From positions 62,001-126,000 of the forward strand of contig DAMBQR010000001.1 in the NCBI GenBank assembly GCA_032055545.1: a DNA stretch of 64,000 bases, in the 5' to 3' direction. Numbering within the stretch: the stretch's first letter is position 1; every line of letters begins with the position of its first letter. This document shows, one piece after another, positions 32,801 to 41,937 of the stretch. The notes beneath the pieces are model-generated. The model was not told the DNA's origin. It worked only from the letters and a program-made list of their open reading frames with translations, and ran no database searches. This stretch comes from Pseudescherichia sp032055545 (GTDB lineage Bacteria > Pseudomonadota > Gammaproteobacteria > Enterobacterales > Enterobacteriaceae). A program made the translations under genes and the position numbers.

Positions 32801-34162
32801 TTACTGCGATGCCGCCGGTTTACGCGGACGGCGACGGCGCGCCTGCTCCCCGGCAGGCTTCGCGTCACCGCTGCGGCGCGGCTGGCTTGATTTTGGCGCG
32901 CCGCCTTCGCTGCGTCCTTCATTACGGCGCGGCTGCTGCTGGCCGCGACCGCCGCCCTGCCCGCGTCCACCGCCGCCACCACGCTGCTGGCGACCGTTCT
33001 GGATCGGCTCGGCTTTGATAGAGGCATCCGGCTCATAGCCCGGCAGAGCAATGCGCGGGATCTCTTTTTTCAGCAGGCGCTCAATGTCGCGCAGCAGCTT
33101 GTGCTCGTCCACGCAGACCAGCGACAGTGCTTCGCCGGTCGCCGCTGCACGACCGGTACGACCGATGCGGTGCACGTAGTCTTCCGGCACGTTCGGCAGC
33201 TCGTAGTTAACCACGTGCGGCAGCTCCTCAATATCCAGGCCACGGGCAGCAATGTCGGTTGCCACCAGCACGCGGATGTCGCCGGATTTAAAATCGGCCA
33301 GCGCACGGGTACGTGCACCCTGGCTCTTGTTACCGTGGATGGCGGCGCTGCGGATGCCGTCTTTATTCAGCTGCTCCGCCAGGTGGTTCGCACCGTGCTT
33401 GGTGCGGGTAAAGACCAGCACCTGCTGCCAGTTGCCCTCGCCAATCATCTGCGACAGCAGCTCGCGCTTGCGTTTCTTATCAACAAAGTGAACGTGCTGG
33501 GTCACCTGCTCAGAGGCGGTGTTGCGGCGCGCGACTTCGATCTCCAGCGGGTTATGCAGCAGCTTCTCCGCCAGGGTTTTGATCTCATCCGAGAAGGTCG
33601 CGGAGAAGAGCAGATTCTGGCGCCTGGCCGGCAGCTTCGCCAGCACGCGGCGAATATCGTGGATAAAGCCCATGTCCAGCATGCGGTCCGCTTCGTCCAG
33701 CACCAGGATCTCAATTCCATCCAGCTTAACGGCGTTCTGGTGCTCAAGGTCCAGCAGACGGCCCGGCGTGGCGATCAGGACGTCAACGCCGCCGCGCAGC
33801 TTCATCATCTGTGGGTTAATGCTCACACCGCCGAAAACCACCAGCGAGCGAACGTTGAGGTACTGACTGTACTCACGCACGTTCTCGCCTACCTGTGCCG
33901 CCAGCTCGCGGGTCGGGGTGAGGATCAGCGCACGTACCGGGCGACGCCCCTTGGCGTGCGGTTCGCTGGTAATCAGGCGCTGCAGCAGCGGCAGGGTAAA
34001 GCCCGCCGTTTTACCGGTGCCGGTCTGGGCGCTGGCCATCAGGTCGCGTCCCTGCAGCACGGCGGGGATCGCCTGTTGCTGGATCGGGGTGGGTTCGCGG
34101 TAGCCCTGCTCGGCAACGGCGCGCAGGATCTCAGGGTTTAAACCCAGTGCTTCAAAAGACAT
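32801..34162 (-). CDS. rhlE: RhlE, DEAD-box RNA helicase
   Basis: The product is 453 residues. Q motif is in GYREPTPIQQQAIP, motif I ASAQTGTGKTAGF, motif II VLDEADRMLDMGF, motif III FSAT, and motif VI HRIGRTGRAA. The C-terminal tail (about 370-453) is basic and rich in Gly, Arg and Gln, the usual low-complexity RNA-binding tail of RhlE. It remodels RNA duplexes in ribosome assembly. It is transcribed away from ybhG. In E. coli the neighbouring gene would be cecR, which is absent here. Confidence 0.96.
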   Translation of the reverse strand: MSFEALGLNPEILRAVAEQGYREPTPIQQQAIPAVLQGRDLMASAQTGTGKTAGFTLPLLQRLITSEPHAKGRRPVRALILTPTRELAAQVGENVREYSQYLNVRSLVVFGGVSINPQMMKLRGGVDVLIATPGRLLDLEHQNAVKLDGIEILVLDEADRMLDMGFIHDIRRVLAKLPARRQNLLFSATFSDEIKTLAEKLLHNPLEIEVARRNTASEQVTQHVHFVDKKRKRELLSQMIGEGNWQQVLVFTRTKHGANHLAEQLNKDGIRSAAIHGNKSQGARTRALADFKSGDIRVLVATDIAARGLDIEELPHVVNYELPNVPEDYVHRIGRTGRAAATGEALSLVCVDEHKLLRDIERLLKKEIPRIALPGYEPDASIKAEPIQNGRQQRGGGGGRGQGGGRGQQQPRRNEGRSEGGAPKSSQPRRSGDAKPAGEQARRRRPRKPAASQ

Positions 34163-34369
34163 AACAACTCCGAACCGCCCCGACCGTTTCAGGTGTAGTT
34201 TTCAGGGAGATAGATAACGAAACAGATGACAAAAACCACAGTGTCATGAAGGGGCGGAGTGTACCAGCTTTTGTGACGCGCCGCATAAAATATCCCATAA
34301 GGCATTTCCCCAATCCATAAGTTCGATAAGGTTATCCCCATGCATATAAATGCAAGGAGGCCTAAGTCT

Positions 34370-35365
34370 ATGAAAAAACCCGTCGTTGCTCTGCTGGCGG
34401 TGGTGGTTGTGCTGGCCGCTGCCGTCGGCGGCTGGCTGTGGTATCAGAGCCACCAGGATCGCGGCTTAACCCTCTACGGCAACGTCGATATCCGCACGGT
34501 CAATATGAGCTTTCGCGTTGGCGGCCGCCTCGCGTCCCTTGCCGTTGACGAAGGGGATGCGATCCAAGCCGGGCAGGTGCTGGGGGCGCTGGACAAAGCG
34601 CCTTACGAAAACGCGCTAATGCAGGCCAACGCGAGCGTCGCCGTCGCCCAGGCGCAGTACGACCTGATGCAGGCGGGCTATCGCGATGAGGAGATTGCCC
34701 AGGCCGCGGCGGCGGTGCGGCAGGCCAAAGCGGCTTACGACTACGCACAGAACTTCTACGCCCGCCAGCAGGGTTTGTGGAAAAGCCGCACCATTTCAGC
34801 CAACGATCTGGAAAACGCCCGTTCGTCCCGGGATCAGGCTCAGGCAACGCTGAGATCCGCCGAGGATAAGCTCAGCCAGTACCGCACCGGTAACCGCCCG
34901 CAGGATATCGCCCAGGCGAAGGCCAGCCTTGAACAGGCTCAGGCCCAGCGGGCGCAGGCCGAGCTGGATCTGCATGACACTACCCTGGTGGCTCCCTCCA
35001 ACGGCACGCTGATGACCCGCGCCGTAGAGCCGGGCAGCATGCTCAACGCGGGCAGCACCGTGCTGACCCTGTCGCTGACCCGCCCGGTATGGGTTCGCGC
35101 CTATATTGATGAACCCAATCTGGGCCGGGCCAACCCCGGCAGCGAACTGCTGCTCTACACCGATGGCCGTCCGGAGAGGCCCTATCGCGGTAAGGTAGGC
35201 TTCGTCTCCCCTACCGCCGAGTTCACACCGAAAACCGTCGAAACGCCGGATCTGCGCACCGATCTGGTCTACCGCCTGCGTATTATCGTCACCGACGCCG
35301 ATGACGCCCTGCGTCAGGGAATGCCGGTCACCGTCCAGTTTAACGACGGACAGGACAATGAGTGA
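34370..35365 (+). CDS. ybhG: YbhG, HlyD-type adaptor of the YbhFSR exporter
   Basis: The product is 331 residues from the ATG at 34370, after AAGGAGGCCTAAGTCT; ten upstream codons are not needed. One N-terminal helix (MKKPVVALLAVVVVLAAAVGGWLWY) anchors it. Two lipoyl halves (NVDIRTVNMSFRVGGRLASLAVDEGDAIQAGQVLG; DTTLVAPSNGTLMTRAVEPGS) flank an Ala/Gln coiled coil. It is the periplasmic partner of the ABC exporter YbhFSR, which in E. coli affects cefoperazone and chloramphenicol sensitivity and is repressed by CecR. Here no cecR precedes it. It overlaps ybhF by 8 bases. Confidence 0.95.
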   Translation: MKKPVVALLAVVVVLAAAVGGWLWYQSHQDRGLTLYGNVDIRTVNMSFRVGGRLASLAVDEGDAIQAGQVLGALDKAPYENALMQANASVAVAQAQYDLMQAGYRDEEIAQAAAAVRQAKAAYDYAQNFYARQQGLWKSRTISANDLENARSSRDQAQATLRSAEDKLSQYRTGNRPQDIAQAKASLEQAQAQRAQAELDLHDTTLVAPSNGTLMTRAVEPGSMLNAGSTVLTLSLTRPVWVRAYIDEPNLGRANPGSELLLYTDGRPERPYRGKVGFVSPTAEFTPKTVETPDLRTDLVYRLRIIVTDADDALRQGMPVTVQFNDGQDNE

Positions 35366-37097
35366 CGCAGCGATCCGCCTCAATGACCTGGTGAAACGCT
35401 TTCCGGGCATGGCGAAGCCCGCCGTCGCCCCTCTCACCGCTACCATTCAGAGCGGGTATGTTACCGGGCTGGTGGGTCCCGACGGCGCGGGTAAAACCAC
35501 GCTGATGCGCATGCTTGCCGGGCTGCTGAAGCCCGACGCGGGCAGCGCCCGCGTGCTGGGTCTCGATCCCATTAACGATGACCGCGCCCTGCACGCCTCG
35601 CTGGGCTATATGCCGCAGAAGTTCGGCCTGTACGAAGATCTGACGGTGATGGAGAACCTAAACCTCTATGCCGATCTGCGCAGCGTTATCGGTAATTCGC
35701 GGCAGAAAACCTTTGCCCGCTTGCTGGAATTTACCGCCCTCGGCCCCTTTACCAACCGGCTGGCAGGCAAGCTCTCCGGCGGCATGAAGCAGAAGCTGGG
35801 CCTGGCCTGTACCCTGGTGGGCGAACCGAAAGTGCTGCTGCTGGATGAACCCGGCGTCGGCGTGGATCCCATTTCCCGCCGCGAGCTGTGGCAGATGGTG
35901 CACGAGCTGGCGGGCGAAGGGATGCTGATCCTCTGGAGCACCTCCTATCTTGATGAAGCCGAGCAGTGCCGGGACGTGCTGCTGCTCAACGAAGGGGAGC
36001 TGCTGTATCAGGGCCAGCCCACGACGCTGACCCAGAGTATGGCCGGGCGCAGCTTTCTGCTGCACAGCCCGCAGGAGTCCAACCGCAGGCTGCTGCGGCG
36101 GGTACTGAGACTGCCCCAGGTGAGCGACGGCATGATCCAGGGCCGCTCGGTGCGCCTGATCCTCAAGAAAGAGGCCAGCGCAGAGGATATCCGCACTGCT
36201 GAGGGGATGCCGGAGATTGAGATAGCCGAAACCACGCCGCGCTTTGAAGATGCGTTTATCGACCTGCTCGGCGGGGCGGGAGCCCAGGAGTCGCCTCTCG
36301 GGGCGATCCTGCACACCGTGGAAGGTTCACCGGAAGAGACGGTGATTGAGGCAAAATCGCTGACCAAAAAATTTGGTGACTTTGCGGCGACGGATAACGT
36401 CGATTTTGCCGTTAAGCGGGGAGAGATCTTCGGCCTGCTGGGGCCAAACGGTGCAGGCAAGTCTACCACCTTTAAGATGATGTGCGGCCTGCTGGTGCCC
36501 ACTTCCGGCAAGGCGCTGGTGCTGGGTATGGATTTGAAGGTTAGCTCCGGCCAGGCGCGTCAGCGGCTGGGCTATATGGCGCAAAAGTTCTCTCTCTACG
36601 GCAACCTCACCGTGGAGCAGAACCTGCGCTTCTTCTCCGGCGTCTACGGCCTGCGCGGCCAGGCGCAGAGCGAGAAAATAGCCCGCATGAGCGAGGCCTT
36701 TAGCCTGACTACTATCGCCTCGCACGCCACCGACGCCCTGCCGCTGGGCTTCAAGCAGCGGCTGGCGCTGGCCTGCTCACTGATGCACGAGCCGGATATT
36801 CTGTTTCTTGACGAACCCACCTCCGGCGTCGATCCTCTCACCCGCCGCGAGTTCTGGCTGCATATCAACAGTATGGTGGAGAGAGGGGTCACCGTGATGG
36901 TTACTACCCACTTTATGGATGAGGCCGAGTACTGTGACCGCATCGGGCTGGTCTATCGCGGAAAGCTGATCGCCCACGGCACGCCTGACGATCTGAAAGC
37001 CCAGGCGGCGGATGCGGAACAGGCGGACCCCACCATGGAGCAGGCGTTTATTCGGCTAATAAATGACTGGGACAGGGAGCATACCGATGAGCCATAG
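35358..37097 (+). CDS. ybhF: YbhF, duplicated ABC ATPase of the YbhFSR exporter
   Basis: The product is 579 residues from the ATG at 35358, inside the ybhG end. Two complete ATPase domains are present: GPDGAGKTT with LSGGMKQKLGLACTL and LLLDEPGVGVDPIS, then GPNGAGKSTT and a second signature region LPLGFKQRLALACSL with ILFLDEPTSGVDPLT. The second signature lacks the LSGGQ form (PLGFKQ); the same sequence is found in E. coli YbhF. It energises the YbhS/YbhR membrane pair. Confidence 0.96.
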   Translation: MSDAAIRLNDLVKRFPGMAKPAVAPLTATIQSGYVTGLVGPDGAGKTTLMRMLAGLLKPDAGSARVLGLDPINDDRALHASLGYMPQKFGLYEDLTVMENLNLYADLRSVIGNSRQKTFARLLEFTALGPFTNRLAGKLSGGMKQKLGLACTLVGEPKVLLLDEPGVGVDPISRRELWQMVHELAGEGMLILWSTSYLDEAEQCRDVLLLNEGELLYQGQPTTLTQSMAGRSFLLHSPQESNRRLLRRVLRLPQVSDGMIQGRSVRLILKKEASAEDIRTAEGMPEIEIAETTPRFEDAFIDLLGGAGAQESPLGAILHTVEGSPEETVIEAKSLTKKFGDFAATDNVDFAVKRGEIFGLLGPNGAGKSTTFKMMCGLLVPTSGKALVLGMDLKVSSGQARQRLGYMAQKFSLYGNLTVEQNLRFFSGVYGLRGQAQSEKIARMSEAFSLTTIASHATDALPLGFKQRLALACSLMHEPDILFLDEPTSGVDPLTRREFWLHINSMVERGVTVMVTTHFMDEAEYCDRIGLVYRGKLIAHGTPDDLKAQAADAEQADPTMEQAFIRLINDWDREHTDEP

Positions 37098-38220
37098 CGC
37101 AGTGTCCTGGCGGCGGGTACGCGCCCTGTGCGTTAAAGAGACGCGGCAGATCGTGCGCGATCCCAGCAGCTGGCTAATTGCGGTGCTGATCCCTCTCCTG
37201 CTGCTGTTTATCTTCGGCTACGGCATTAACCTCGACTCCAGCCGCCTGCGGGTGGGGATCCTGCTGGAGCAGCGCAGCGAAGAGGCGCTGGACTTCGCTC
37301 ACGCCATGACCGGCTCGCCCTATATCGATGCCACCCTCAGCGACAGCCGTCGGGAGTTGATTGAGAAGATGCAGGCCGGGCGTATTCGCGGCCTGGTGGT
37401 GATCCCGGTGGATTTCGCTGCCAATATGGCACGTCCGGGCGTGGATGCTCCCATTCAGGTGATCACCGACGGCAGCGAGCCGAACACCGCCAACTTCGTG
37501 CAGGGTTATACGGAGGGGATCTGGCAGCTATGGCAGATGCAGCGGGCGGAGGATCGGGGCGAAGAGTTTGAGCCGCTGATCGACGTCCAGACCCGCTACT
37601 GGTTTAACCCGGCCGCCATCAGCCAGCACTTTATTATCCCCGGCGCGGTGACCATTATCATGACGGTGATCGGTGCTATCCTCACCTCGCTGGTGATCGC
37701 CCGCGAGTGGGAGCGCGGCACCATGGAGGCGCTGCTCTCCACAGAGGTGACCCGCGTAGAGCTGCTGCTCTGCAAGCTGATCCCCTACTATTTCCTCGGC
37801 ATGCTGGCGATGCTGCTCTGCATGCTGGTCTCGGTGTTTATTCTCGGCGTGCCCTACCGTGGCTCACTGATCCTGCTGTTTTTTATCAGCAGCCTGTTTT
37901 TGCTCAGCACCCTCGGGATGGGGCTGCTCATCTCTACCACGACCCGTAACCAGTTTAACGCTGCGCAGGTGGCGCTCAACGCGGCGTTTCTGCCGTCGAT
38001 TATGCTGTCGGGCTTTATCTTCCAGATCGATAGCATGCCGGCGATTATCCGCGCGGTGACCTGGATCATTCCGGCGCGCTATTTTGTCAGCACCCTGCAA
38101 AGCCTCTTCCTGGCGGGAAATATCCCGGTGGTGCTGATTGTGAATACGCTGTTTTTGCTGGCCTCGGCGGTGATGTTTATCGGCTTAACGTGGCTGAAAA
38201 CCAAACGGCGACTGGATTAA
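37087..38220 (+). CDS. ybhS: YbhS, ABC-2 membrane subunit
   Basis: The product is 377 residues from the ATG at 37087, overlapping ybhF by 11 bases. The N-terminal helix (LIAVLIPLLLLFIFGYGINL) and large periplasmic loop lead to five clustered C-terminal helices with the ABC-2 pattern (VIAREWERGTMEALLSTEVTRVELLLCKLIPYY). It pairs with YbhR to form the exporter channel. A pair of REP sequences separates it from ybhR. Confidence 0.95.
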   Translation: MSHSAVSWRRVRALCVKETRQIVRDPSSWLIAVLIPLLLLFIFGYGINLDSSRLRVGILLEQRSEEALDFAHAMTGSPYIDATLSDSRRELIEKMQAGRIRGLVVIPVDFAANMARPGVDAPIQVITDGSEPNTANFVQGYTEGIWQLWQMQRAEDRGEEFEPLIDVQTRYWFNPAAISQHFIIPGAVTIIMTVIGAILTSLVIAREWERGTMEALLSTEVTRVELLLCKLIPYYFLGMLAMLLCMLVSVFILGVPYRGSLILLFFISSLFLLSTLGMGLLISTTTRNQFNAAQVALNAAFLPSIMLSGFIFQIDSMPAIIRAVTWIIPARYFVSTLQSLFLAGNIPVVLIVNTLFLLASAVMFIGLTWLKTKRRLD

Positions 38221-38235
38221 CCCCTACGCTTGTAT

Positions 38236-38304
38236 TTTGCCCGGTGGCGCTGCGCTTACCGGGCCTACGGGCCTTGTAGGTCGGGTAAGCGCAGCGCCAC
38301 CCGA
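38236..38304. repeat. Paired REP sequences (BIME) between ybhS and ybhR
   Basis: GCCCGGTGGCGC...ACCGGGCC and GTCGGGTAAGCGCAGCGCC...CCCGAC lie head to head inside the operon. The element probably modulates mRNA stability between the two membrane subunits. Confidence 0.8.
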
Positions 38305-38319
38305 CATGAGGACGGCACG

Positions 38320-39426
38320 ATGTTGTATCGTTTATGGACGCTGATCCGCAAAGAGCTGCAATCCCTGCTGCGGGAGCCGCAGACCCGCGCGATTTTAATT
38401 GTGCCAGTGCTGATCCAGGTGCTGCTGTTCCCCTTTGCCGCCACCCTTGAGGTGACCAACGCCACCATCGCCATCTATAACGAAGACAGCGGCAGGCACG
38501 CGGTGGAGCTGACCCAGCGCTTTGCCCGCGCCAAAGCCTTTACTCACGTTTTGCTGCTGAGAAGCCCGCAAGAGATTCGGCCCACCCTCGACACGCAAAA
38601 GGCGCTGCTGCTGGTGCGCTTCCCGGCGGATTTCTCGCGTAATCTCGATACCTTCCAGACCGCGCCGATGCAGCTGATCCTTGACGGGCGTAACTCCAAC
38701 AGCGCGCAGATTGCCGCCAACTATCTTCAGCAGGTGGTAAAGGATTATCAGCAGGAGCTGATGACAGGAAAAGCGAAACCTAACAACAGCGAGCTGGTGG
38801 TGCGGAACTGGTATAACCCCAACCTCGACTATAAATGGTTCGTGGTGCCGTCGCTGATTGCCATGATCACAACTATCGGCGTGATGATTGTCACCTCGCT
38901 GTCGGTGGCCCGGGAGCGGGAACAGGGTACGCTCGATCAGCTGCTGGTATCGCCTCTCGCCACCTGGCAGATTTTCGTCGGCAAAGCGGTTCCGGCCCTG
39001 ATCGTCGCCACCTTCCAGGCCAGTATCGTATTGGCGATCGGCATCTGGGCCTACCAGATCCCCTTCGCGGGATCGCTAATGCTCTTCTACTTCACGATGC
39101 TGATCTATGGGCTGTCGCTGGTGGGCTTTGGCCTGCTGATCTCTGCGCTCTGCGCCACACAGCAGCAGGCCTTTATCGGCGTGTTTGTCTTTATGATGCC
39201 GGCGATCCTGCTCTCCGGCTACGTGTCGCCGGTAGAGAATATGCCGGTCTGGCTGCAACATCTGACGTGGGTCAACCCGATCCGGCACTTCACCGATATC
39301 ACCAAGCAGATCTACCTGAAGGACGCGAGTCTGGACATTGTCTGGGGAAGTCTGTGGCCGCTGCTGGTCATCGCGGCCACGACGGGATCAGTGGCCTACG
39401 CGATGTTCCGGCGGAACGTTGCGTAG
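38320..39426 (+). CDS. ybhR: YbhR, ABC-2 membrane subunit
   Basis: The product is 368 residues from the ATG at 38320 (MLYRLWTLIRKELQSLLREP), the E. coli length; thirty upstream codons would translate the REP DNA. The same fold as YbhS is seen: N-terminal helix, periplasmic loop, and LSVAREREQGTLDQLLVSPLATWQIFVGKAVPAL before the helix cluster. Its last 39 bases overlap the convergent ybhQ gene. Confidence 0.95.
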   Translation: MLYRLWTLIRKELQSLLREPQTRAILIVPVLIQVLLFPFAATLEVTNATIAIYNEDSGRHAVELTQRFARAKAFTHVLLLRSPQEIRPTLDTQKALLLVRFPADFSRNLDTFQTAPMQLILDGRNSNSAQIAANYLQQVVKDYQQELMTGKAKPNNSELVVRNWYNPNLDYKWFVVPSLIAMITTIGVMIVTSLSVAREREQGTLDQLLVSPLATWQIFVGKAVPALIVATFQASIVLAIGIWAYQIPFAGSLMLFYFTMLIYGLSLVGFGLLISALCATQQQAFIGVFVFMMPAILLSGYVSPVENMPVWLQHLTWVNPIRHFTDITKQIYLKDASLDIVWGSLWPLLVIAATTGSVAYAMFRRNVA

Positions 39427-39798
39427 CTTCTTATCTTTTGCCAGCAGCGACACAATCGCCGGACCAGCAAGGATCGCCAGCCCTACCGGGGCCAGCAGCA
39501 GGTCGTTGTGCACCACGCGGGAGAGCAGCCAGAGCGCAATCAGAGAGGCCCCGAAGTACCAGGAGGTGGTCAGCTCCTCGAGAAAATCCCCTACTTCACG
39601 CCAGAGCCCGTCATGATGACGCTGCAGGACCAGCATCAGCAATACCGTAACGCCGTAAACCACGCACAGGCTTAAGCCGACACGCACCAGCGCCCCGCTC
39701 ATCCAGCCCATTACCAGCGCCGCTACGACAATAAAATGCGACATAATCTGCCAGCAACCGAGGCCGGTTGCTACACGAATACGCTGTTGCCACTTCAT
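39388..39798 (-). CDS. ybhQ: YbhQ inner-membrane protein
   Basis: The product is 136 residues with about four hydrophobic helices, starting MKWQQRIRVATGLGCWQIM, close to E. coli YbhQ. FLEELTTSWYFGASLIALWLLSRV and GLAILAGPAIVSLLAKDKKLRN are conserved. Function is unknown. Its 3' end runs 39 bases into the end of ybhR on the other strand. Confidence 0.92.
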   Translation of the reverse strand: MKWQQRIRVATGLGCWQIMSHFIVVAALVMGWMSGALVRVGLSLCVVYGVTVLLMLVLQRHHDGLWREVGDFLEELTTSWYFGASLIALWLLSRVVHNDLLLAPVGLAILAGPAIVSLLAKDKKLRNVPPEHRVGH

Positions 39799-39931
39799 GG
39801 ATTCTCTCCTGAAGAATTTTATCTGTTGTTGAGATTACCGGACTTTACGGAAAAATCCGTAAGGCCGCATCTTTTTGTGACAGATACTACACTTTATTTC
39901 CATCAGGATAGCGTCACTGGCGGGATACAAG

Positions 39932-40693
39932 ATGACAGATCAGAATCGGCAATTCTCTTTGAAAGTGCTTACTATTAATACACACAAGGGTTTTACCGCG
40001 TTTAACAAACGCTTTATTTTACCGGAGTTACGCGACGCGGTACGCACCGTCGGTGCCGATATTGTCTGCCTGCAGGAGGTCATGGGGGCGCACGAGGTCC
40101 ATCCGCTGCACGTGGAGAACTGGCCCGATACCACCCACTACGAATTTCTGGCCGATACGATGTGGAGCGATTTCGCATACGGGCGTAACGCCGTCTATCC
40201 CGAAGGGCATCATGGTAACGCGGTGCTCTCCCGCTATCCCATCGTTCACTATGAGAACCGCGACGTCTCGGTTGACGGCAGCGAGAAACGCGGCCTGCTC
40301 TACTGCCGCATTGTACCGCCGCAGCTTAACCGACCGATTCATGTTATCTGCGTCCATCTTGGGTTACGCGAAGCACATCGTCAGGCCCAGCTCACTATGC
40401 TGGCCGAGTGGGTAAACGCTTTCCCGGAAGGGGAGCCGGTGCTGGTGGCGGGCGACTTTAACGACTGGCGGGTCAAAGCGAACTACCCGCTGAAAAAAGA
40501 GGCGGGACTGGAGGAGATCTTTACCCGGGCGAAGGGCCGTCCGGCACGTACGTTTCCGGTCAGCCTGCCGCTGCTGCGTCTTGACCGTATCTATGTTAAG
40601 AACGCCAACGCCAGCGCCCCTACGGCCCTGCCGCTGCGTAACTGGCGTCATCTGTCCGATCATGCCCCACTGAGCGCGGAGATTCACTTATGA
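39932..40693 (+). CDS. ybhP: YbhP, endonuclease/exonuclease/phosphatase-family protein
   Basis: The product is 253 residues, as in E. coli. EEP-fold motifs are visible: KVLTINTHKGF, IVCLQEVMGAHEVHP (catalytic Glu), VICVHLGLREAHRQ, VLVAGDFNDWR (Asp-Asn) and WRHLSDHAPLSAEI (SDH). It is the first gene of ybhP-clsB-ybhN, coupled to clsB by an ATGA overlap, which suggests a role in phospholipid handling. Its substrate has not been established. Confidence 0.93.
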   Translation: MTDQNRQFSLKVLTINTHKGFTAFNKRFILPELRDAVRTVGADIVCLQEVMGAHEVHPLHVENWPDTTHYEFLADTMWSDFAYGRNAVYPEGHHGNAVLSRYPIVHYENRDVSVDGSEKRGLLYCRIVPPQLNRPIHVICVHLGLREAHRQAQLTMLAEWVNAFPEGEPVLVAGDFNDWRVKANYPLKKEAGLEEIFTRAKGRPARTFPVSLPLLRLDRIYVKNANASAPTALPLRNWRHLSDHAPLSAEIHL

Positions 40694-41937
40694 AATGCGG
40701 ATGGCGAGAAGGAAACCGCATCCAGCTGCTGGAGAACGGTGACGAATATTACCCGGCTGTGTTCAAAGCCATTGAGCAGGCACAGCGTAAGGTGATCCTG
40801 GAAACCTTTATCTGGTTTGACGACGACGTGGGTCGCCAGCTGCATGCGGTGCTACTGCGTACCGCCCAGCGCGGGGTAAATATTGAAGTGCTGCTGGACG
40901 GCTACGGATCCCCCGATCTCAGCGATGAGTTCGTCGGCCAGCTTACCGCCGCCGGGGTGGTATTCCGTTACTACGATCCGCGTCCGCCGCTGCTTGGCAT
41001 GCGTACCAACGTTTTCCGCCGGATGCACCGTAAGATTGTGGTGATCGATAGCACCGTGGCCTTTGTCGGCGGCATTAACTACTCCGCCGAGCATATGAGC
41101 GACTACGGCCCGGAGGCTAAGCAGGACTACGCCGTGCGGGTGGAAGGCCCGGTGGTGGAGGATATCCTCCAGTTCGAACTGGAGAACCTGCCGGAGCACG
41201 CCCAGACCCGCCGCTGGTGGCAGCAGCGGCGCCGCCACCAGGCGCCGGAGAATCGCCAGCCCGGCGAAGCGCAGGCGCTGTTTGTCTGGCGCGATAACGA
41301 CGATCACCGGGATGACATTGAGCGTCACTATCTGAAGATGCTGGCGAATGCCAAACGTGAAGTGATCATCGCCAACGCCTACTTCTTCCCCGGCTACCGC
41401 CTGCTGCACGCGATGCGCAACGCCGCCCGCCGTGGCGTGACGGTAAAGCTGATAGTTCAGGGCGAGCCGGATATGCCTATTGTTAAGGTGGGCGCGCGTC
41501 TGCTCTATAACTATCTGGTGAAGGGCGGCGTGCAGGTGTATGAGTACCGTCGCCGACCGCTGCACGGCAAGGTGGCGGTGATGGACGATCACTGGGCCAC
41601 CGTTGGCTCCAGCAACCTCGATCCCCTTAGCCTCTCCCTTAACCTGGAGGCTAACCTGATTATCCACGACCGCGGCTTTAACCAGACCCTGCGCGACAAC
41701 CTGAACGGCATCCTGCAGCACGACTGCGTGCGGGTGGATGAGACCATGGTACCAAGACGCAGCTGGTGGAACCTGGCGAAGAGCGTGGTGGTCTTCCACT
41801 TCCTGCGTAAATTCCCGGCCATGGTGGGCTGGTTGCCGGCCCATACGCCCAAGCTTTCGCTCGTAGCGCCTCCGGTTCAGCCGGAGATGGAGACTCAGGA
41901 TCGCGTCGATACGGAAAGCAGAGAGGTTAATCCCTGA
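40690..41937 (+). CDS. clsB: ClsB (YbhO), cardiolipin synthase B
   Basis: The product is 415 residues (413 in E. coli). Two phospholipase-D HKD motifs are present: HRKIVVIDSTVAFVGG (about residues 114-129) and HGKVAVMDDHWATVGSSN (about 293-310). It lacks the two N-terminal membrane helices of ClsA. It makes cardiolipin, and phosphatidylglycerol by head-group exchange, at the inner membrane. It is coupled on both sides: ATGA with ybhP and TGATG with ybhN. Confidence 0.96.
   Translation: MKCGWREGNRIQLLENGDEYYPAVFKAIEQAQRKVILETFIWFDDDVGRQLHAVLLRTAQRGVNIEVLLDGYGSPDLSDEFVGQLTAAGVVFRYYDPRPPLLGMRTNVFRRMHRKIVVIDSTVAFVGGINYSAEHMSDYGPEAKQDYAVRVEGPVVEDILQFELENLPEHAQTRRWWQQRRRHQAPENRQPGEAQALFVWRDNDDHRDDIERHYLKMLANAKREVIIANAYFFPGYRLLHAMRNAARRGVTVKLIVQGEPDMPIVKVGARLLYNYLVKGGVQVYEYRRRPLHGKVAVMDDHWATVGSSNLDPLSLSLNLEANLIIHDRGFNQTLRDNLNGILQHDCVRVDETMVPRRSWWNLAKSVVVFHFLRKFPAMVGWLPAHTPKLSLVAPPVQPEMETQDRVDTESREVNP

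Noticed and set aside
36777..36830. Second ABC signature of YbhF lacks LSGGQ
   Set aside because: E. coli YbhF shows the same PLGFKQ sequence, so this is a family trait and not local degeneration, unlike the lone ATPase at 53910.
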